Part shown: positions 42,258-53,943 of the stretch, piece by piece
How positions within the stretch are numbered: the stretch's first letter is position 1
How the letters are laid out: the number at the start of each line of letters is the position of its first letter
DNA from: Georgenia soli
Lineage (GTDB): Bacteria > Actinomycetota > Actinomycetes > Actinomycetales > Actinomycetaceae
Assembly (NCBI RefSeq): GCF_002563695.1
Contig: NZ_PDJI01000004.1
Span: 1,178,001-1,242,000 of the forward strand
DNA: 64,000 nt
Direction: 5' to 3'
The notes under the pieces: model-generated
Told to the model about the DNA's origin: nothing
What the model saw: only the letters and a program-made list of their open reading frames with translations
Databases searched by the model: none
Position numbers and translations under genes: made by a program

Positions 42258-43954
42258 GTCGGCGCCCCCAGCCCAGCCAGCACGGCCTCCAGCCGCGCGG
42301 CGACCCCGGCGGCGTCGTCGGGCCCGGTCTCCCGGGCGGCGCGCAGCAGCGGCCCGAAGTCGGTCTCCTCGACGGCGGTCGCGGGGGTCCCGGCGGCGAC
42401 GAGCGCCTCGCACCGGTCGACGACGGCGAGCACCGCGTCGACCAGCGCCGCCCCCTTCTCCCGGGAGCAGTGCGCGTCGTTGGTGCCGAGCGCGCTCTGC
42501 TGGAGGACGCCCTCGCGCAGGAGCCGCCCGCCGAGCATGCTCACCCGTTCCACCCCGGGCAGGCCCCCCACCCCGACCAGCTCGGCGAGGGCGCTCAGCC
42601 GGTCGGCGTCGGCGAGCAGGGCGACGACCCGTTCGCGCCGGCGCGCCCACGCCGGGTCCCCCTGCTCGGCGTGCCAGGGGCCGAGGGTCTCAGCGTCGCG
42701 GGAGAAGGACCCCTCCCAGGTCACGGCCGGGTAGTGGCGGGCGTAGGCGAGGTCCCGGTCGAGCGTCCACACGGACCGGACGAAGCGCTCGGTGTGGGCG
42801 GTGACCGGCTCGGTGAGGTCCCCGCCGGCCGGGGAGACCGCCCCGACGATGGTCACCGAGCCGCGCCGTCCACCGAGGGTGACGACGTGGCCGGCCCGCT
42901 CGTAGAAGGCGGCCAGCGCCGAGGGCAGCCCGGCGGGGTAGCCCTCCTCGGCGGGCAGGGCGCCCGTGCGCGAGGCGAACTCGCGCAGCGCCTCGGCCCA
43001 CCGGGAGGTGGAGTCCGCGATGACCACGACGTGGTACCCCATGTCCCGGAAGTACTCCGCGACCGTCACCCCGGTGTAGACGCTCGCCTCGCGCGCCATC
43101 ATCGGCATGTTGGAGGTGTTGGCGATGATGACGGTGCGCCGGGCGAGCCGGTCCCCCGTGCGCGGGTCCTGCAGCTCGGAGAGCTCGGCGACGACGTCGG
43201 CCATCTCGTTGCCGCGCTCCCCGCAGCCGACGTAGACGATGACGTCCGCGTCGCACCACTTGGCGATCTGCTGGAGCAGCACCGTCTTGCCGGTGCCGAA
43301 ACCGCCCGGGACCGCGGCGCTAGAGCCGCGGGCGACCGGGTACAGCAGGTCCAGGACCCGCTGGCCGGTGTGCAGGCCCTCGGCCGTGGTGAGCCGTTCG
43401 CGGTACGGGCGCGGCCGGCGCACCGCCCACCGGGTGGTCACCGGCACGGGCCGGCCGCCGACCGTCGCCACGACGGCGTCGGCCGCTACCGGTCCTGCGG
43501 GCGCCACGTCGCCCACCACCCCGGCGACCGGAGCCCCGAGCCGGAGCCGGACCGGTCCGTCGTCGATCGTGCCGACCTCCTGGCCTGCCTCGACGACGGC
43601 GCCGGCGGTGACGGCGGGCGTGAACTCCCAGCGGCGCGCGTCGTTCTGGCCGGCGCCCCAGCCGGGGACCAGCCAGGGGCCGGCGGCGGAGAGGGGGCGC
43701 AGCAGCCCGTCGAAGACGGCGCCGAGCAGCCCGGGTCCGAGCGGCGCGGACAGCGGCGCCCCCTGCGACTGCACCGCCGCGCCGGGCGCGAGCCCGCCGG
43801 TGTCCTCGTAGGCCTGGATCGTGAGCCGGTGCCCGGTGATCGCGACGACCTCGCCGGGGACGCCCGCCGGCCCGAGCAGCACGACGTCGTCCATCGCGAC
43901 GCCGGGCACCGGCTCCGCCTCGACGAGCGACCCGGACACGCGCACGACGCTCAC
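42254..43954 (-). CDS. V/A-type ATPase subunit A (catalytic)
   Basis: 566 aa. Walker A GGFGTGKT at about 217-224; GCGERGNEMADV with the catalytic Glu at about 245-256; an ADSTSRWAEALREFASRTGALPAEEGYPAGLPS segment; and the non-homologous bulge domain around residues 110-180 that distinguishes A subunits from F-type beta. It hydrolyses or makes ATP. It overlaps E (43951) and B (42254) by four bases each, so stoichiometric translation is likely. Confidence 0.97.
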   Translation of the reverse strand: MSVVRVSGSLVEAEPVPGVAMDDVVLLGPAGVPGEVVAITGHRLTIQAYEDTGGLAPGAAVQSQGAPLSAPLGPGLLGAVFDGLLRPLSAAGPWLVPGWGAGQNDARRWEFTPAVTAGAVVEAGQEVGTIDDGPVRLRLGAPVAGVVGDVAPAGPVAADAVVATVGGRPVPVTTRWAVRRPRPYRERLTTAEGLHTGQRVLDLLYPVARGSSAAVPGGFGTGKTVLLQQIAKWCDADVIVYVGCGERGNEMADVVAELSELQDPRTGDRLARRTVIIANTSNMPMMAREASVYTGVTVAEYFRDMGYHVVVIADSTSRWAEALREFASRTGALPAEEGYPAGLPSALAAFYERAGHVVTLGGRRGSVTIVGAVSPAGGDLTEPVTAHTERFVRSVWTLDRDLAYARHYPAVTWEGSFSRDAETLGPWHAEQGDPAWARRRERVVALLADADRLSALAELVGVGGLPGVERVSMLGGRLLREGVLQQSALGTNDAHCSREKGAALVDAVLAVVDRCEALVAAGTPATAVEETDFGPLLRAARETGPDDAAGVAARLEAVLAGLGAPT

Positions 43955-44501
43955 GGCGCCCAGAGCCCCTCGGGCCCGACCGCCTCGACCGCGCGCCCCG
44001 CCAGCGCGGCGAGCGGGACGACGGCGCGCCGCCCGGCCGCCTCGGCGGACACCCCGCCCTCCGGCAGCTTGGTCACGGCGGCGTCGGGCCCCAGGGCTGC
44101 GCGTATCTGCGCGACGGCGCGGTCGTGCCAGGCCGGGTAGGCCGGGTCGTCGCGCAGCCGGGGCAGGGCGTCGCGCACCCGCGCGGTCAGGTCCTCGAAC
44201 ACCTGACGCTGGGCGGCCAGGACCACGCCGCGCGCCTCCCTGCGGGCGCGGGCCCGTTCCGCGCCGACCAGGGCGAGGCCGTCCGCCCGGCCCTCGGCGC
44301 GGGCCGCCTCGCGCACGGCCTCGGCCTCGCTGCGGGCGCGGGCGAGCAGGGCCTCGGCGTCGGCGTCGGCGCGTGCGCCGGTGGCCGCCGCGTCGGCGAG
44401 GGCCTGCTCGAGGAGGGCGGCCCGGACCGGGGCCAGCGGGTCGGGCGGCGTCCCGGGCCGCTCCGGGGTGACGGGCGGTCCGGCGGCGCCCTGGGTGGTG
44501 G

Positions 44502-44505
<4 letters not shown>
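43951..44505 (-). CDS. V/A-type ATPase subunit E (peripheral stalk)
   Basis: 184 aa with an Ala/Glu/Arg-rich N-terminal helix (about 30-110) predicted to be coiled coil, and a globular C-terminal part. Position between F and A, length and helix pattern fit subunit E rather than any enzyme. Its helix should pair with the coiled-coil product of the first gene. Sequence identity is low-complexity, so the assignment rests partly on gene order. Confidence 0.8.
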
Positions 44506-46627
<2,122 letters not shown>

Positions 46628-46641
<14 letters not shown>

Positions 46642-47647
46642 CGAAGGCCTCCAACGCCCAGCCGGTGCCACCGCGCGCGGCGGTCTCCAGGGCGGCACGC
46701 ACCCGCCACAGGTCGGCGGCGAGCACCGCCAGCGCGCCGACGACGGGCCGCGGGCCGTGGCGGGAGTCGCGCAGGAGGGCGAAGCCGTCGTCCTCGAGCC
46801 GGTGCCACCACCTGACCTCGGCCCGCCACAGGTCGTCGACCTCGTCCACGCCCTCGAGCACCCAGCGCTCCTCCTGCGGCAGGCGCGCGCGAAGGCCGGG
46901 CACCGGGGCGCCGTCCGCGATCGCCTCCGCCGGGCCGGCGCCGAGCAGCTGCCGGGTGCGCGGCAGCAGCGACGGCGGCAGCGACCGCCCCTCGGCCAGC
47001 ACCTCCCGGGCGAGCACGAGGACGGCGCCCGTGCGGGCCCAGCCCGCGGCGTCGGGCGCGGCGGAGACGACGGCGTCCGCCCAGGCGATACGAAGGCCGA
47101 GGGCGAGCGCCCGTCGGGTGGCCGGTGCGCGGACCCGCCACGGCGAGGCGGCCAGCACCTCGGCGGCGCCTGCCAGCGTGGTGGTGCGGGCCGCCCGTTG
47201 CCCGGCGGTGTCGAGGGTGCCCAGGTCGTACGCCGGTGCGGCGGACGCCGACGCGGCGTCGGACGAGGCTGCGGCACCGGACGCCGCTCCGACCGGGCGG
47301 TCCGCAGCCCGGCTTGCGCCGGGGACGCCGGCGACCGCTGCGAGGTGGGCGTCGACGTTCGCCACCTCGAACCCCGCCATGAGCACGCGCACCGTCTCGG
47401 CGCCCTCCCGCGGCAGCCAGCCCGCCAGCACCCGGGCGTTCCACAGCAGGGCCGCACCGGCGGCGTGCTGAGCCTCGGCGAGGCTCTGGCCCGGCCGCAC
47501 GTCGTGGCCGTACGGCCCGCGCGCGAGCGTCCGGACCGCCGCGGCAAGGTTCGGGTGGCCGGCGAGCTCACGCGCGCCCGCCGCACCCAGCCGGCGGCGC
47601 GCCAGCGCCTTGGCGCGGACGGCACCGGCCACCCAGCCGGTGCTCAC
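46628..47647 (-). CDS. V/A-type ATPase subunit C (central stalk socket)
   Basis: 339 aa, mostly helical. GTG 47647 overlaps the upstream gene by four bases. Composition and position between the coiled-coil gene and I match NtpC/AtpC of the V/A family, with repeated Arg/Leu/Ala helices and a C-terminal EERWVLEGVDEVDDLWRAEVRWWHRLEDDGFALL block. An Ala/Ser low-complexity insertion sits near residues 130-150. Assignment is good by context, moderate by sequence. Confidence 0.8.
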
Positions 47648-48084
47648 GGCCCCGCCTCGGCCACCAGCGCCCGGCGAGCCTCGGCGAGCGCGCGGGCCAC
47701 CATGTCGTCCATGCGGGCTGCGGCCCGGGTGCGGATCGCGGCGGCCTCCTCCTCGGCGGCCCGGAGCCGCTCCTCCCGCTCGCGCGCGGCCTCCCTGCTC
47801 ACCTGCAGCGCGGCGTCGGCACGCTCCCCCGCCGCGTCGCGGTGCGCGCGGGCGACGAGCGCACCGGCCTCGGCCGCGGCCTCGCGCCGTCGTCTGTCGG
47901 CGGCGTCCTGGGCCTCGTGACGGATCCGCGCCACCTCGTCCTGCGTCTCGGCCAGGAGCTGGAGCACCGGCTCGAGCTCGCTGGTCAGCTCCGCCACCCG
48001 GTCGGCCGGCACCCCGGCCGCGGCCGCGGCGCCCGGCGCACCGGCCGGGCGGAAGCGCCGCAGGAGGTCCTGGGTCCGCGGCAT
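47644..48084 (-). CDS. Coiled-coil stalk subunit (G/H-like) of the V/A-type ATPase
   Basis: 146 aa, almost entirely one helix rich in Ala, Glu and Arg (AEAGALVARAHRDAAGERADAALQVSREAAREREERLRAAEEEA). It is the first gene of the operon and overlaps C by four bases. Length and composition match the peripheral stalk G/H subunit that pairs with E. No catalytic motif is present. Confidence 0.75.
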   Translation of the reverse strand: MPRTQDLLRRFRPAGAPGAAAAAGVPADRVAELTSELEPVLQLLAETQDEVARIRHEAQDAADRRRREAAAEAGALVARAHRDAAGERADAALQVSREAAREREERLRAAEEEAAAIRTRAAARMDDMVARALAEARRALVAEAGP

Positions 48085-48182
48085 GTGCCCTCCTCGTCGT
48101 GAGGACCTCTGCCATCCAGGCTAGAACCTCGCGTCGGAGGAAGTTGACGAACGGTCGCGCCGGCGGCGCCGGCCCCGCCGGG

Positions 48183-48230
48183 ACGACGAAGCGGGTGGGG
48201 TGCCACCCGGCACCCCACCCGCTTCGTCGT
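48183..48230 (-). terminator. Long perfect-stem terminator between the MFS-CBS gene and the V-ATPase operon
   Basis: A 21-bp perfect stem (48183-48203 with 48210-48230) encloses a six-base loop CACCCG. It starts about 20 bases past the MFS-CBS stop and 100 bases before the first V-ATPase gene, isolating the two units. No long U-tract is seen on the minus strand. Confidence 0.9.
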
Positions 48231-48252
48231 GACCGACGAGACGTCCTCCGGC

Positions 48253-50325
48253 TCAGACGAGCTGCGGCACGCGTTCGGCCGTGCTGGTCTCGCCGTCGGC
48301 CCGCTGGACCTGACCCTCGCGGGAGGCGAGGTAGGACGAGATTGCCAGTCGGTTCACCGCGGAGCGGCTGACGATGCCGATGACCGGGCCGTTCTCGCCG
48401 CGGAGCACCGGCACCTTCTTGAGGTGCTTGTCGGACAGCACGGCCACGGCGTCGGCGATCGAGGCGTTCGCGTCCACCGTGACGACCTCGGGGGTGGCCA
48501 GGCGCATCACGGGCAGGGACACCAGGTCCGCCAGGGCGTCCTCGAGATCGTCGGACTCGCCGATCGCGAAGGAGTAGATGTTCGTCGAGCTGGGGTGCTT
48601 GGCCGACAGGTACCGCATGACGTCGCCGTCGGAGAGGAAGCCGGCCAGCGACCCGTCGGGGTGCAGCACCGGGGCCCCGGAGATCCCGCGCGCGGTGAAC
48701 ATCTGCAGGGCCTCGAGCACGTTCTGCTCGGTGCTCAGGGCGTAGACATCGCTCTTCATGAGGTCCACGACGGTGCGCGCACGGCCGGACCGGGCGGTCT
48801 CCTCCGCGTCGGCGGCGCGCGCGGCACGGGCCGCGCGAGCGGCCCTGGTGGCCGCGAGAGCGAGGATGACGCCGATCACCGAGGTGAGCGCGACCAGCAC
48901 GGCGGCGCCCCGGAAACCGAGGGTCGACGCTGCCAGCAGATCGGATCCGTTCTCGACGCCGAGGGTAGTCATCGCGTTGTACACGCCGACGGCGAGCGAG
49001 GTGCCCAGGCACCCGGCGATCTGGAAGCTGGTGCTGACCACGGTCACGCCGTGGGGGCTGCTCTCACGGTCCAGGCTGGACAGCGCGAACGTCTGCGAGG
49101 GGCCGATGACCAGCGAGGTCGCCAGCACCGCGGGCACGTACAGCGCGGCGAACAGCAGCACCGACTCGTGGCCCGCGGCAGCGCCGACCAGCAGGGCGAA
49201 GACGGCCATGATCGTGAAGCCGGCGGGGATCATCACGCGACCGCCGTGCCGGTCGAACAGTCGACCCGCGACCGGGCCCAGGACCACGGTCATGAGGATG
49301 CCGGGGGCCAGGATGAGGGAGGCACCCAGCGGGGTCTGCCCCTTCACGGACTGCAGGAAGATCGGGATCACCACGTTCATGGCGAACACGAAGAGCAGAC
49401 CCAGCATGGTCATGGAGACGCCGAGGACGAAGGGGGTGCTGCGGAAGGGCCGCAGGTTCAGCAGCGGGTGCTCGATCCGTTTCTGGCGAACGACGAACGC
49501 CGCGAGCGCCAGGACGCCGACCACCGCGGCGAGCGCGGCGACGGGTGCGGAGCCACTGAACGCAGTCGAGATGCCGTAGAGCAGACCCACCAGGCCGACG
49601 GCGACGAGCAGGAAGGAGAGGACGTCGAGCACGGGGCGGCCGAGCTCGGCGACGTTGCGCAGCAGCACCGCGCCGGCCAGCAGGACGATCAGCGACAGCG
49701 CGCCGAAGACCCACATCAGGGTGGTCCACGGGGCGATGGAGAGCAGGGCACCGGAGACCACGATCGCCATCGAGGGGCCGAGCGTGGTCATCGCGGCCAT
49801 GATGCCCATGGCCAGGCCGAGCTTCTCGCGCGGGGCGACCGCCAGGGTGATGTTCATGCCGATCGGGGTGAGCAGACCGGTCCCGATCGCCTGCAGCAGG
49901 CGGCCTGCGAGCAGGACGCCGAAGCTCGGGGCGAGGGCCCCGACGACAGAGCCGACCACGAGGAATGCCACGGCGCCCACGAACAGCGGCCGGGTGGGGA
50001 AGCGGTGGTAGAGGACGTTGGAGACCGGCACGAAGACGGCGGCGACCAGCAGGCAGCCGGTGGCCAGCCACTGCACGGTGGACACGTCGACGCCGAGGTC
50101 CGTCATGATCGGCGTGAGGGCGACGTTGAGGAAGGTCTCGTTGAACGTGGCGAGGAAGGCCGCCGCGGCGGCCACGGCGATCATGCCGATCGCGGCGCGG
50201 GAGGTGCCCTGCGCCTGGGCGTGGTGAGAGGACAAGGAGGTGTTCCTGACGGTGGGGTACGGGGACGGGGCGGTCGACCGTGCCGTGTCAGAAGTTGCTG
50301 CGGAGCACCTCGCGTGTCGTGTCAT
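48253..50325 (-). CDS. MFS exporter (DHA2) fused to a C-terminal CBS-domain pair
   Basis: 690 aa from ATG 50325. The 14-TM DHA2 transporter (about 45-505) has FLATFNETFLNVAL, LLQAIGTGLLTPIGMNI and GPSMAIVVSGALL signatures. An Ala/Arg linker follows, then two CBS motifs (about 526-655) with VVDLMKSDVYALSTEQNVLEAL, ISGAPVL and KKVPVL elements. CBS pairs bind adenine nucleotides and usually gate the attached protein. The ATG lacks a Shine-Dalgarno sequence; TTG 50232 has AGGAA seven bases upstream and would remove 31 residues. The substrate is unknown. Confidence 0.9.
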   Translation of the reverse strand: MTRHARCSAATSDTARSTAPSPYPTVRNTSLSSHHAQAQGTSRAAIGMIAVAAAAAFLATFNETFLNVALTPIMTDLGVDVSTVQWLATGCLLVAAVFVPVSNVLYHRFPTRPLFVGAVAFLVVGSVVGALAPSFGVLLAGRLLQAIGTGLLTPIGMNITLAVAPREKLGLAMGIMAAMTTLGPSMAIVVSGALLSIAPWTTLMWVFGALSLIVLLAGAVLLRNVAELGRPVLDVLSFLLVAVGLVGLLYGISTAFSGSAPVAALAAVVGVLALAAFVVRQKRIEHPLLNLRPFRSTPFVLGVSMTMLGLLFVFAMNVVIPIFLQSVKGQTPLGASLILAPGILMTVVLGPVAGRLFDRHGGRVMIPAGFTIMAVFALLVGAAAGHESVLLFAALYVPAVLATSLVIGPSQTFALSSLDRESSPHGVTVVSTSFQIAGCLGTSLAVGVYNAMTTLGVENGSDLLAASTLGFRGAAVLVALTSVIGVILALAATRAARAARAARAADAEETARSGRARTVVDLMKSDVYALSTEQNVLEALQMFTARGISGAPVLHPDGSLAGFLSDGDVMRYLSAKHPSSTNIYSFAIGESDDLEDALADLVSLPVMRLATPEVVTVDANASIADAVAVLSDKHLKKVPVLRGENGPVIGIVSRSAVNRLAISSYLASREGQVQRADGETSTAERVPQLV

Positions 50326-50447
50326 CGATGCGCCATTGCGGCTCGTGAGCCGTCGTCAACCCTACGGGACGAACGTCCCCGTGCGCCGGTGCTGGGCGAC
50401 GAGGTCCTCGTCACGATCCCGTGCCCGGCGCCCTCGTTGAGAAGCAG

Positions 50448-50486
50448 AAAGCCGCTGACCGCACCTGCGTGCGGTTCAGCGGCCTT
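50448..50486 (-). terminator. Terminator downstream of tRNA-Ala
   Basis: GCCGCTGACCGCA (50451-50463) pairs with TGCGGTTCAGCGGC (50470-50483) with one bulged base around a six-base loop. The stem is flanked by AAA on the left, giving TTT on the minus strand after it. It starts about ten bases past the tRNA-Ala 3' end. Confidence 0.75.
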
Positions 50487-50493
50487 CACCGGG

Positions 50494-50566
50494 TGGAGCT
50501 AGGGGGATTCGAACCCCCGACCTTCTCATTGCGAACGAGACGCGCTACCAACTGCGCCATAGCCCC
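50494..50566 (-). tRNA. tRNA-Ala (anticodon CGC)
   Basis: 73-nt cloverleaf on the minus strand: acceptor GGGGCTA/TAGCTCC (one G-U) plus discriminator A, D loop AGTTGGTA, anticodon loop TTCGCAA with CGC, and T arm GGGGGTTCGAATCCCCC. CCA is not encoded. Followed by a terminator hairpin. Confidence 0.96.
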
Positions 50567-50668
50567 ATCGCACTCTCGCGAGTACCGGAACACGATAGCA
50601 CCGGCCCCGCCGCGCACGCTAAATCGGCCGCCCGTATCCCGGCGTTGCCTTCGTCACTCTCCGCCGGT

Positions 50669-51955
50669 TCACTCGCCGGCGGCGCGGCGCCTGGCCAGCA
50701 CGGCGTCCAGGTCGAGGGTGATCGCGACCGGCTCCTCGACGGCCGGTGCCGGGGCGCTCGCCGGGGAGGCGACGGTGGGGCGCTGCGGCACGGCCGCCGT
50801 CGGCGCCGCTTCCTGCGCGAACGGGGCGACGTCGCGGCGCGGCGCCTCCTGCTTGAGCGTGTACGACGGCGCGGGGACCGGCACGGGGGTCCACGGCCGG
50901 TCGTCCGGGGTGCTCTCCTCGGCGCCGTGGTTCACCGGCGCCTCGTCCTCGACCACCTCCGCCTCCACGATGTCCTCGGCCACCGCGACGGACGTTCCCC
51001 CGCGCGCGACGTCCGCCTGCAGGACCGGCGCCTCGACGTCGTCCTCACCGGGCCCCGCCGGGGGGGCCTGCCACACGGGCTCTGCGGCCTGCGGCTGGAC
51101 GACCTCGCCGGCCTGGACGGGGGCGGCGTCGCCTCGGACCTCAGCGTCAGGCGCGTCGGCCACCGGGGCGTCAGCCACCACGGCGCTGCTGCTCTCGGCG
51201 TCGGCGATGCGGGCGTCGTCGTGCTCCACCGCCGCGCCGGAAGCGCTGGCTGCCGCTGCGGCCGCGTCACGGGTCGTCGCGCCGCGCGAGACCGCGGCAC
51301 GGCCCGCCGTGCCGGTCCCCCGGGCGGACGTGGCACCGCTGGTGGAACGGCGCGGCGGCGTCGCCTGCGCGCGGCGCGAGACGGCCTTCAGCCGCGCCTC
51401 GAGCCGGGCCATCTCCGCCCGGTCGCGGCGGTTGAGCTCGGCGACCCGCACGGCGGTGCGCCGGCCCAGCACCAGGACGGTGACGAGCAGGAGGGTCGGG
51501 ACGACGGCGAGGGCCCAGCTCAGGCCCGCGACACCCACCGCGGTCCAGGCGCCGGCGCTGGCCGCCAGGAGCAGGACCGTCAGGATGAGTCGGCGGCGGG
51601 CGGCGGCCGCACGGCGCGAGACCCGGGCGGCACGCGCCGCCCTGGCCGCGGCCAGGGCGCGTGCGTCCTCGGTGGCGCGCTCGCTGCGGGCGCGGGGCCT
51701 GTTCATGGGTGCCTCCGGTCGTCGTGCGGGGTCGTGCAGGTACGGACGTGCGTTGCTGCTGTGGCCCCGCGCGTGCTCGGCCCGACTCTGGGCCGTGTCC
51801 GGACTCCCCGCCGTGGCGACGATCCGGAGGTCGCCGGAGAACCGGTCCTCCACGCGTGACTCGAGCAGCAGCTGCCGGGTCCGCACCACGTGCGGGAGCA
51901 GGTAGCCAAGGAGGATCAGGGTCAGTGCGACGACCACATACCCCTGAAGCTCCAC
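50669..51955 (-). CDS. SepX/GlpR-like divisome membrane protein
   Basis: 428 aa. One TM helix at residues 5-21 (YVVVALTLILLGYLLPHVV) with a conserved basic/Gln turn VVRTRQLLLESRVEDRFSG; a charged loop to about 115; two further TM helices at about 120-165; then a long acidic Pro/Ala/Glu tail. Position after galU-moeA-rimJ matches Rv0996 of M. tuberculosis, Streptomyces SepX and Corynebacterium GlpR, membrane receptors for the gephyrin-like Glp that help organise FtsZ. Assignment rests on synteny and topology. Confidence 0.72.
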   Translation of the reverse strand: MELQGYVVVALTLILLGYLLPHVVRTRQLLLESRVEDRFSGDLRIVATAGSPDTAQSRAEHARGHSSNARPYLHDPARRPEAPMNRPRARSERATEDARALAAARAARAARVSRRAAAARRRLILTVLLLAASAGAWTAVGVAGLSWALAVVPTLLLVTVLVLGRRTAVRVAELNRRDRAEMARLEARLKAVSRRAQATPPRRSTSGATSARGTGTAGRAAVSRGATTRDAAAAAASASGAAVEHDDARIADAESSSAVVADAPVADAPDAEVRGDAAPVQAGEVVQPQAAEPVWQAPPAGPGEDDVEAPVLQADVARGGTSVAVAEDIVEAEVVEDEAPVNHGAEESTPDDRPWTPVPVPAPSYTLKQEAPRRDVAPFAQEAAPTAAVPQRPTVASPASAPAPAVEEPVAITLDLDAVLARRRAAGE

Positions 51956-52097
51956 GGCTCAACGCTAGGTGCGCGAAGGCGTCCGCCACGTGATCAAGGT
52001 CCGGTGTGTCTTGCACCGTTGTGCTTTTGGAGCCTCCGAGGCGAAAACTTGCCGCTCCGGCAGCCGTCGATCACCCCGGCTCCGCCATCGCCCCTCC

Positions 52098-52703
52098 TCA
52101 GCGGAGCGTCCCGCCGCGCTCCCGCCACCGTCGCACCAGCCCGCCGGGGACCTCCTCGGCGGTCAGCGCGAAGGAGCGGTGGTCGCGCCAGTCCCCCTGG
52201 ATGTGCAGGAACCGCCGGCGCAGGCCCTCGTCGCGGAACCCGAGCTTGTCCACCACCCGCAGGGAGGCCGCGTTCTCGGGCCGGATGTTGATCTCGATGC
52301 GGTGCAGCCCCGCCTCGAACCAGGCGAAGTCGCTCACCATGGCCACGGCCAGGGGCGTGACGCCGCGCCCGGCGACGTGCTGGGAGATCCAGTAGCCGAT
52401 GGTCGCCGACCAGAACGACCCGCGCGTGATGGAGGAGAGCGTGAGCTGACCGACGAGCTCGCCGTCGAGCTCCATGACGAACGGCAGCGTGGTGCCGGCC
52501 CGTGCGCTGCGGTCGAGCGAGCGCACGTAGGAGCGGAAGCTCGTCGGCGGCTCTCCCGTCGGCGAGGTCGCCTCCCACCGCTCGAGCCAGGCGGCGTTGG
52601 CGCGCCGGAGCGCCTCCCACACGTAACGGTCACGCTGGCGCAGCGGCCGCAGCGTCACCCGGTCCTCGACCAGGGTGACCGGCCACTGCACGGCGACGTT
52701 CAC
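52098..52703 (-). CDS. GNAT family N-acetyltransferase, RimJ-like
   Basis: 201 aa. Starts VTLRPLRQRD, with the acetyl-CoA loop around GYWISQHVAGRGVTPLAVAMVSDFAW (Q/RxxGxG/A type) and the C-terminal RIEINIRPENAASLRVVDKLGFRDEGLRRRFLHIQGDWRDH, the RimJ/RimL hallmark. GTG 52703 follows the moeA stop by about 25 bases; GTG 52691 is an alternative. The protein substrate (an N-terminal amine of a ribosomal or other protein) is unknown. Conserved in the galU-moeA-rimJ-sepX locus. Confidence 0.92.
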   Translation of the reverse strand: MNVAVQWPVTLVEDRVTLRPLRQRDRYVWEALRRANAAWLERWEATSPTGEPPTSFRSYVRSLDRSARAGTTLPFVMELDGELVGQLTLSSITRGSFWSATIGYWISQHVAGRGVTPLAVAMVSDFAWFEAGLHRIEINIRPENAASLRVVDKLGFRDEGLRRRFLHIQGDWRDHRSFALTAEEVPGGLVRRWRERGGTLR

Positions 52704-52728
52704 GACGCGCCCACCGTCGACGATCGGC

Positions 52729-53943
52729 TCACGAGTCGAGGAGCAGGCAGTGGAGCCGGTCGCCGGCCCGCACGTCCGTGACGTCCTCCGGCACCACGGC
52801 GAGGGCGTTGGACCGCGCGAGCGCAGAGACCAGCAGCGAGGCGGGCGCGCCCACCGGCGCGGCTCGGTACCCCTCCGCCGGGCTGCCCGTGACGTGGACA
52901 CGGACGAACTCCCGCCGGCCGGACGGGGAGTACCAGCCGTCGGTGACGGCCGCCGGGACCGAGTCGCGGTACAGGTCGGCGTAGCCGGCCATCGCCCGCA
53001 GCGCCGGGCGCACGAAGGTCTCGTAGGCCACCTGCACCGCGACGGGGTCGCCCGGCAGCGCGAAGATAGGCGTGCCGTCGCCCACGTGGCCGACGCCGAG
53101 CTGGCGGCCCGGCCACATCGCCACGTTGTCGAACCGCACCGTCCCCAGCGGCGCGAGCACCTCCTTGACGGTGTCGTTGCCGCCGTAGCTCAGCCCGCCG
53201 GTGGTGAGGACCAGGTCGGCGCGGACGAGCTGGTCCTCGAGGGTCTCGCGCAGCTCCCGCCGGGCGTCCGGCACGGCGGCGACCCGGTACGTCGCCGCGC
53301 CGGCGTCCTGCACCGCCGTGGCCAGGGCGTGGCCGTTGGCGTCGTAGACCTGGCCCGGCTCGGCCCGGCGGCCGGGCTCGACCAGCTCGTCGCCGACGGA
53401 GACGATCACCACGCGCGGGCGCGGGTGGACGGCCACCCGGCCGCGCCCGGCGGCGGCGAGCAGGGCGACCTGCCGGGCCCCGACCCGCTCCCCCGCGGGC
53501 AGCACGACCTCGCCGGCGCGCAGGTCCTCTGCGCGCCGGCGCACGTTCTCGCCCTCGACCGACGCGGTGCGCACGGCGACCGTGGCCTGGCCGAAGTCGG
53601 TCTGCTCGATCGGCACGACGGCGTCGGCCGCCGTCGGCAGCGGGGCGCCGGACGCGATCCGCACCGCGGTGCCCGGCACGAGGTGGATGGGGTCCACCGC
53701 GCCGGCGCGCAGCTCGTCGATGACCCGCAGGGTCACCGGCGCGTCCGGGCGCGCCCCGGCGATGTCGGCGGCCCGGACGGCGTAGCCGTCCGTCGCGGCG
53801 AGGTCGGCCACCGGCAGGTCGGAGGTGGCCAGCACGTCCTCGGCGAGGATGCAGCCGACGGCGTCCGGCAGGACCACCTCGAGCGGCGGCAGCGGCCCGA
53901 CGGCCGCCAGGCACGCCGCGAGGTGCTCCTGGACGGTCCTCAC
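52729..53943 (-). CDS. moeA: MoeA-family protein (molybdopterin molybdenumtransferase / gephyrin-like Glp)
   Basis: 404 aa with the four MoeA domains. N-terminal DLPVADLAATDGYAVRAADI, a GTAVRIASGAPLPTAADAVVPIEQT segment, the nucleotide-binding domain with VVIVSVGDELVEPG, YDANGHALATAVQDAG, TTGGLSYGGNDTVKEVL and FALPGDPVAVQVAYETFVRPAL, and a C-terminal beta-barrel domain. The paralogue in this genomic position in Corynebacterium is Glp, a cell-division factor binding FtsZ, so this gene may act in division as well as, or instead of, molybdenum cofactor insertion. GTG 53943 overlaps galU by four bases. Confidence 0.93.
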   Translation of the reverse strand: MRTVQEHLAACLAAVGPLPPLEVVLPDAVGCILAEDVLATSDLPVADLAATDGYAVRAADIAGARPDAPVTLRVIDELRAGAVDPIHLVPGTAVRIASGAPLPTAADAVVPIEQTDFGQATVAVRTASVEGENVRRRAEDLRAGEVVLPAGERVGARQVALLAAAGRGRVAVHPRPRVVIVSVGDELVEPGRRAEPGQVYDANGHALATAVQDAGAATYRVAAVPDARRELRETLEDQLVRADLVLTTGGLSYGGNDTVKEVLAPLGTVRFDNVAMWPGRQLGVGHVGDGTPIFALPGDPVAVQVAYETFVRPALRAMAGYADLYRDSVPAAVTDGWYSPSGRREFVRVHVTGSPAEGYRAAPVGAPASLLVSALARSNALAVVPEDVTDVRAGDRLHCLLLDS

